Assembly (NCBI GenBank): GCA_036971475.1
Contig: JBAIZL010000006.1
Span: 66,893,398 to 66,957,397 of the forward strand
Origin: Prosapia bicincta
Taxonomy: Eukaryota; Arthropoda; Insecta; Hemiptera; Cercopidae
DNA length: 64,000 nucleotides
Direction: 5' to 3'
In this document: piece after piece, positions 59,339 to 64,000 of the stretch
Layout of the letters: each line of letters opens with the position of its first letter
Position numbering within the stretch: position 1 is the stretch's first letter
Notes under the pieces: model-generated
The model's input: the letters and a program-made list of their open reading frames with translations, nothing else
What the model was told of the DNA's origin: nothing
The model's database searches: none
Translations under genes and position numbers: made by a program

Positions 59339-61450
59339 CATTTTACTGCCTCTTTAACAACTTTAGGCCTTGTTTACTTTGGTTTTGTTAACTCTTTCGG
59401 GATCCCCCTTGTAATAGCTTAGCTGTAATACCTTCACATCGTTCTACTGCCTCTTTACCAACTTTAATCCTTGTTTACTTTGGTTTTGTTAACTCTTTCG
59501 GGATCCCCCTTGTAATAGCTTTGCTGTAATACCTTCACAACGTTCTACTGCCTCTTTACCAACTTTAGGCCTTGTTTATTTTGGTTTTGTTAACTCTTTC
59601 GGGATCTCCCTTGTAATAGCTTTGCTCTAATACTTTCACAGCATTCTACTGCCTCTTTAAAAACTTTAGGCCTTGTTTACTTTGGTTTTGTTAACTCTTT
59701 CGGGATCCCCCTTGTAATAGCTTGGCTGTAATACCTTCACAACGTTCTACTGCCTCTTTAGCAACTTTAGGCCTTTTTTGCTTTTGTTTTGTTAACTCTT
59801 TCGGGATCCACCTTGTAATAGCTTGTCTGTAATACCTTCACAACGCTCTACTGCCTCTTTACCCACTTTAGGCCTTGTTTGCTTTGGTTTTGTTAACTCT
59901 TTCGGGATCCCCTTTGTAATAGCTTTGCTTTAATACCTTTACAGCGTTCTACTGCCTCTTTACCCACTTTAGGCCTTGTTTGCTTTTGTTTTGTTAACTC
60001 TTTCGGGATCCCCTTTGTAATAGCTTGGCTGTAATACCTTCACAACGCTCTACTGCCTCTTTACCCACTTTAGGCCTTGTTTGCTTTGGTTTTGTTAACT
60101 CTTTCGGGATCCCCTTTGTAATAGCTTGGCTGTAATACCTTCACAACGCTCTACTGCCTCTTTACCCACTTTAGGCCTTGTTTGCTTTTGTTTTGTTAAT
60201 TCTTTCGGGATCCCCCTTGTAATAGCTTGGCTGTAATACCTTCACAACGTTCTACTGCCTCTTTAGCAACTTTAGGCCTTGTTTGCTTTTGTTTTGTTAA
60301 CTCTTTCGGGATCCCCCTTGTAATAGCTTGGCTGTAATACTTTCACAGCATTCTACTGCCTCTTTACCCACTTTAGGCCTTGTTTGCTTTTGTTTTGTTA
60401 ACTCTTTCGGGATCCCCCTTGTAACAGCTTTGCTGTAATACTTTCACAGCATTCTAATGCCTCTTTACCAACTTTAGGCCTTGTTTGCTTTTGTTTTGTT
60501 AACTCTTTCGGGATCTCCCTTGTAATAGCTTTGCTGTGTTACCTTCACAGCATTTTACTGCCTCTTTAACAACTTTAGGCCTTGTTTACTTTGGTTTTGT
60601 TAACTCTTTAGGGATCCCCCTTGTAATAGCTTAGCTGTAATACCTTCACATCGTTCTACTGCCTCTTTACCAACTTTAATCTTTGTTTACTTTGGTTTTG
60701 TTAACTCTTTCGGGATCCCCCTTGTAATAGCTTTGCTGTAATACCTTCACAACGTTCTACTGCCTCTTTACCAACTTTAGGCCTTGTTTATTTTGGTTTT
60801 GTTAACTCTTTCGGGATCTCCCTTGTAATAGCTTTGCTGTAATACTTTCACAGCATTCTACTGCCTCTTTAAAAACTTTAGGCCTTGTTTACTTTGGTTT
60901 TGTTAACTCTTTCGGGATCCCCCTTGTAATAGCTTGGCTGTAATACCTTCACAACGTTCTACTGCCTCTTTAGCAACTTTAGGCCTTGTTTGCTTTTGTT
61001 TTGTTAACTCTTTCGGGATCCCCTTTGTAATAGCTTGGCTGTAATACCTTCACAACGCTCTACTGCCTCTTTATCCACTTTAGGCCTTGTTTGCTTTTGT
61101 TTTGTTAACTCTTTCGGGATCCCCCTTTAATAGCTTGGCTGTAATACCTTCACAACGTTCTACTGCCTCTTTAGCAACTTTAGGCCTTGTGTGCTTTTGT
61201 TTTGTTAACTCTTTCGGGATCCCCCTTGTAATAGCTTGGCTGTAATACTTTCACAGCATTCTACTGCCTCTTTACCCACTTTAGGCCTTGTTTGCTTTTG
61301 TTTTGTTAACTCTCTCGGGATCCCCCTTGTAATAGCTTTGCTGTAATACTTTCACAGCATTCTACTGCCTCTTTACCAACTTTAGGCCTTGTTTGCTTTT
61401 GTTTTGTTAACTCTTTCGGGATCTCCCTTGTAATAGCTTTGCTGTGTTAC
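59339..61450. repeat. Higher-order repeat of 12 monomers (1,212 bp), about 1.7 copies
   Basis: The markers CATTTTACTG (59,339 and 60,551), ACTTTAAT (59,461 and 60,673) and GCCTCTTTAAAAAC (59,651 and 60,863) all recur at exactly 1,212 bp. The copies have diverged more than the 2,323-bp blocks, so this duplication is older. Confidence 0.88.
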
Positions 61451-61455
61451 CTTCA

Positions 61456-63240
61456 CAGCCTTCTACTGACTCCTTACCAACTTTAGGTCTTGTTTTATAA
61501 CTTTTTCGGTATTCTCCTTGTACTAGTTTTGCTGTGTTGCCTTCACATCATTCTACTGACTCCTTACCAACTTTAGGTCTTGTTTTATAACTCTTTCGGT
61601 ATTCTCCTTGTACTAGTTTTGCTGTGTTGCCTTCACATCATTCTACTGACTCCTTACCAACTTTAGGTCTTGTTTTATAACTCTTTCGGTATTCTCCTTG
61701 TACTAGTTATGCTGTGTTGCCTTCACATCATTCTACTGACTCCTTACCAACTTTAGGTCTTGTTTTATAACTCTTTCGGTATTCTCCTTGTACTAGTTTT
61801 GCTGTGTTGCCTTCACATCATTCTACTGACTCCTTACCAACTTTAGGTCTTGTTTTATAACTCTTTCGGTATTCTCCTTGTACTAGTTTTGCTGTGTTGC
61901 CTTCACATCATTCTACTGACTCCTTACCAACTTTAGGTCTTGTTTTATAACTCTTTCGGTATTCTCCTTGTACTTGTTTTGCTGTGTTGCCTTCACATCA
62001 TTCTACTGACTCCTTACCAACTTTAGGTCTTGTTTTATAACTCTTTCGGTATTCTCCTTGTACTAGTTTTGCTGTGTTGCCTTCACATCATTCTACTGAC
62101 TCCTTACCAACCTTAGGTCTTGTTTTATAACTCTTTCGGTATTCTCCTTGTACTAGTTTTGCTGTGTTGCCTTCACATCATTCTACTGACTCCTTACCAA
62201 CTTTAGGTCTTGTTTTATAACTCTCTCGGTGTTCTCCTTGTTCTAGTTTTGCTGTGTTGCCTTCACATCATTCTACTGACTCCTTACCAACTTTAGGTCT
62301 TGTTTTATAACTCTTTCGGTATTCTCCTTGTACTAGTTTTGCTGTGTTGCCTTCACATCATTCTACTGACTCCTTACCAACTTTAGGTCTTGTTTTATAA
62401 CTCTTTCGGTATCCTCCTTGTACTAGTTTTGCTGTGTTGCCTTCACATCATTCTACTGACTCCTTACCAACTTTAGGTCTTGTTTTATAACTCTTTCGGT
62501 ATTCTCCTTGTACTAGTTTTGCTGTGTTGCCTTCACATCATTCTACTGACTCCTTACCAACCTTAGGTCTTGTTTTATAACTCTTTCGGTATTCTCCTTG
62601 TACTAGTTTTGCTGTGTTGCCTTCACATCATTCTACTGACTCCTTACCAACTTTCGGTCTTGTTTTATATCTCTCTGGGTGTTCTCCTTGTACTAGTTTT
62701 GCTGTGTTGCCTTCACATCATTCTACTGACTCCTTACCAACTTTAGGTCTTGTTTTATAACTCTTTCGGTATTCTCCTTGTACTAGTTTTGCTGTGTTGC
62801 CTTCACATCATTCTACTGACTCCTTACCAACCTTAGGTCTTGTTTTATAACTCTTTCGGTATTCTCCTTGTACTAGTTTTGCTGTGTTGCCTTCACATCA
62901 TTCTACTGACTCCTTACCAACTTTAGGTCTTGTTTTATAACTCTCTCGGTGTTCTCCTTGTACTAGTTTTGCTGTGTTGCCTTCACATCATTCTACTGAC
63001 TCCTTACCAACTTTAGGTCTTGTTTTATAACTCTTTCGGTATTCTCCTTGTACTAGTTTTGCTGTGTTGCCTTCACATCATTCTACTGACTCCTTACCAA
63101 CTTTAGGTCTTGTTTTATAACTTTTTCGGTATTCTCCTTGTACTAGTTTTGCTGTGTTGCCTTCACATCATTCTACTGACTCCTTACCAACTTTAGGTCT
63201 TGTTTTATTACTCTTTCGGTATTCTCCTTGTACTAGTTTT
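61456..63240. repeat. 11-kb satellite, right edge: about 20 monomers of 90 bp
   Basis: The period shortens to 90 bp: CTCTTTCGGTATTCTCC recurs from 61,501 to 63,211 in steps of 90. Eleven bases are missing compared with the 101-bp type (GTTTTATAACTC in place of the longer T/G-rich stretch). The monomers are very uniform. Variants CTCTC(T/G)GGTGTTC-like at 62,221, 62,671 and 62,941 and CCTTAGG at about 62,110, 62,560 and 62,830 show 450-bp and 270-bp block duplications. Each monomer has a pyrimidine-rich tract ending in TAG. Confidence 0.95.
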
Positions 63241-63245
63241 GCAAG

Positions 63246-63343
63246 ATTGTTACAATGCACAATTTATGCACTGTGCCAACACTTACTACAACGGCTTGGA
63301 AATCACCAGTTTCTACGAGTCATGTTATCAGTGCAACCATCGG
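63246..63343 (+). CDS. Candidate coding exon directly after the satellite
   Basis: The satellite breaks off in its last monomer at GTTTTGCAAG (to 63,245). The next 98 bp are unique and GC-richer. One frame reads CYNAQFMHCANTYYNGLEIT, then SFYESCYQCNHR, ending at CGG|GTAAAAG, a plausible donor. Codons are mixed and third positions are rich in C and T, as in real exons. The four cysteines suggest a secreted or metal-binding segment, but I recognise no family. A second frame, the 104-codon one from 63,154 to 63,468 that starts inside the satellite, is also open, so the phase is not certain. Confidence 0.35.
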
Positions 63344-64000
63344 GTAAAAGAGTTGACACTTTAACAAATCGTCCAGACGTTGCTCATGAGCCACCTAGGT
63401 TTGAGAGTTTTTTAACTCCTCTACCCATTTATAAAATATCCAAGGTTCATCCCACTTTAACACTGTAAAATTATTCGACAAAAGATTTTTACCGTTTTAT
63501 CTCCTTCCGAAACGTGGTATAACTAAACGCCTTTTAGGTAATGACGATACTTCAAGTGAAAATTTATTTATAAATTGAGTTTGAGTCTATGAAATTAAAT
63601 AATTTTAATAAGATGGCTATCGTCAGCTGATCCCCGCGAACCCAACTTAAGGTCTTAAAATTATCAAACTCTTTCTACAAACGTTTTCATTACGTAAATA
63701 ATTCATTTCATTTAAAATTATTTTTCTCTTGTAAGTACATCTAGACATCATGTGTTCATTTTTCTAACTTTAAATTTAAACTGCATCTCATATTTTTAAT
63801 AAAGTAAAATTACCGCTGAAGAAAAGTATAATATTTACACAATTGTGAATGATGTCTTGTTGTGGTTGTTGGTTGCTGTCATTTTAGTCTTCGCCATAGC
63901 CTTTACACAAAAATGCTCAGCTTTGCATTAAGTATGGAGAAACAAGCATTTATAAACGGTTCCTAATACAAGTCTATAACTGATGGTTCTATAAACTTAA
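63344..64000. other. AT-rich non-coding DNA
   Basis: The first 130 bp stay GC-richer and open in the second frame to TAA at 63,466-63,468. After that nothing is recognised. Confidence 0.5.

Larger units (their letters stand above)
52733..61455. repeat. 11-kb satellite, centre: about 86 monomers of 101 bp
   Basis: A strict 101-bp period, for example GATC at 53,241, 53,342, 53,443 and 53,544. Monomers share GTTAACTCTTTCGGGATC, TTGTAATAGCTT, TTCACA and TACTGCCTC. A few positions vary together: TCCC/CCCC after GATC, GTGTTACC/GTAATAC, CAGCATT/CAGCCTT/CAACGTT, ACAAC/CCAAC/CCCAC and TACTTTGG/TGCTTTTG. Most monomers hold a BamHI site (GGATCC), so digestion should give a 101-bp ladder. 101 is not a multiple of three and no long frame exists. 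The family is not recognised. Confidence 0.96.

Overview
The window looks like gene-poor, AT-rich nuclear DNA from an animal, most likely an arthropod and probably an insect. The reasons are dinucleotide microsatellites hundreds of bases long, satellite arrays, decayed non-LTR retrotransposons, and candidate short exons with GT-AG borders inside long AT-rich introns or intergenic DNA. There is no bacterial gene layout: no dense ORFs, no ribosome binding sites and no operons. I cannot name the species. I recognise no complete gene.

Layout. 1-7.08 kb: AT-rich DNA with little in it. 7.08-10.93 kb: a 39-bp satellite of about 90 copies with degenerate flanks; the period is 13 codons, so a 1,169-codon frame stays open by arithmetic. 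11-21 kb: AT-rich DNA with a G-rich tract, a 0.4-kb (GT)n tract and three candidate short exons (13.6 kb plus; 17.2 and 18.3 kb minus). 21.0-21.2 kb: a 5'-truncated LINE tail between 14-bp direct repeats. 22-36 kb: a (CA)n tract, candidate exons near 27.7 and 28.3 kb, possible retroelement relics near 31 and 33 kb, a hammerhead-like motif at 34.4 kb and a decayed ~31-bp repeat. 35.4-37 kb: a GC-rich minus-strand frame, a 123-bp tandem repeat and the best-looking coding exon (36,823-36,979, minus). 38-51.5 kb: dispersed repeat families, TA and GT microsatellites, a LINE reverse transcriptase C-terminus (minus, 39.78-40.28 kb) and plus-strand candidate exons near 39.5 and 46.6 kb. 51.7-52.1 kb: a possible TATA/initiator pair and a GTGAGT donor. 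52.13-63.24 kb: an 11-kb satellite whose monomer changes from 107 to 101 to 90 bp, with nested higher-order repeats. 63.25 kb: a coding-like stretch directly after the array.

Main results. The two large arrays are the most unusual content. The 39-bp array contains a 29-monomer (1,131 bp) duplication. The 11-kb array contains a 23-monomer (2,323 bp) repeat and a 12-monomer (1,212 bp) repeat. Its two edge monomer types share bases that the central type lacks, which suggests the centre is a younger expansion. The candidate exons are ab initio calls from splice sites, base composition and open frame. Their grouping into genes is unknown, though those at 17.2 and 37.0 kb share the minus strand. 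Alignments and counts were made by eye, so edges may be off by some bases.
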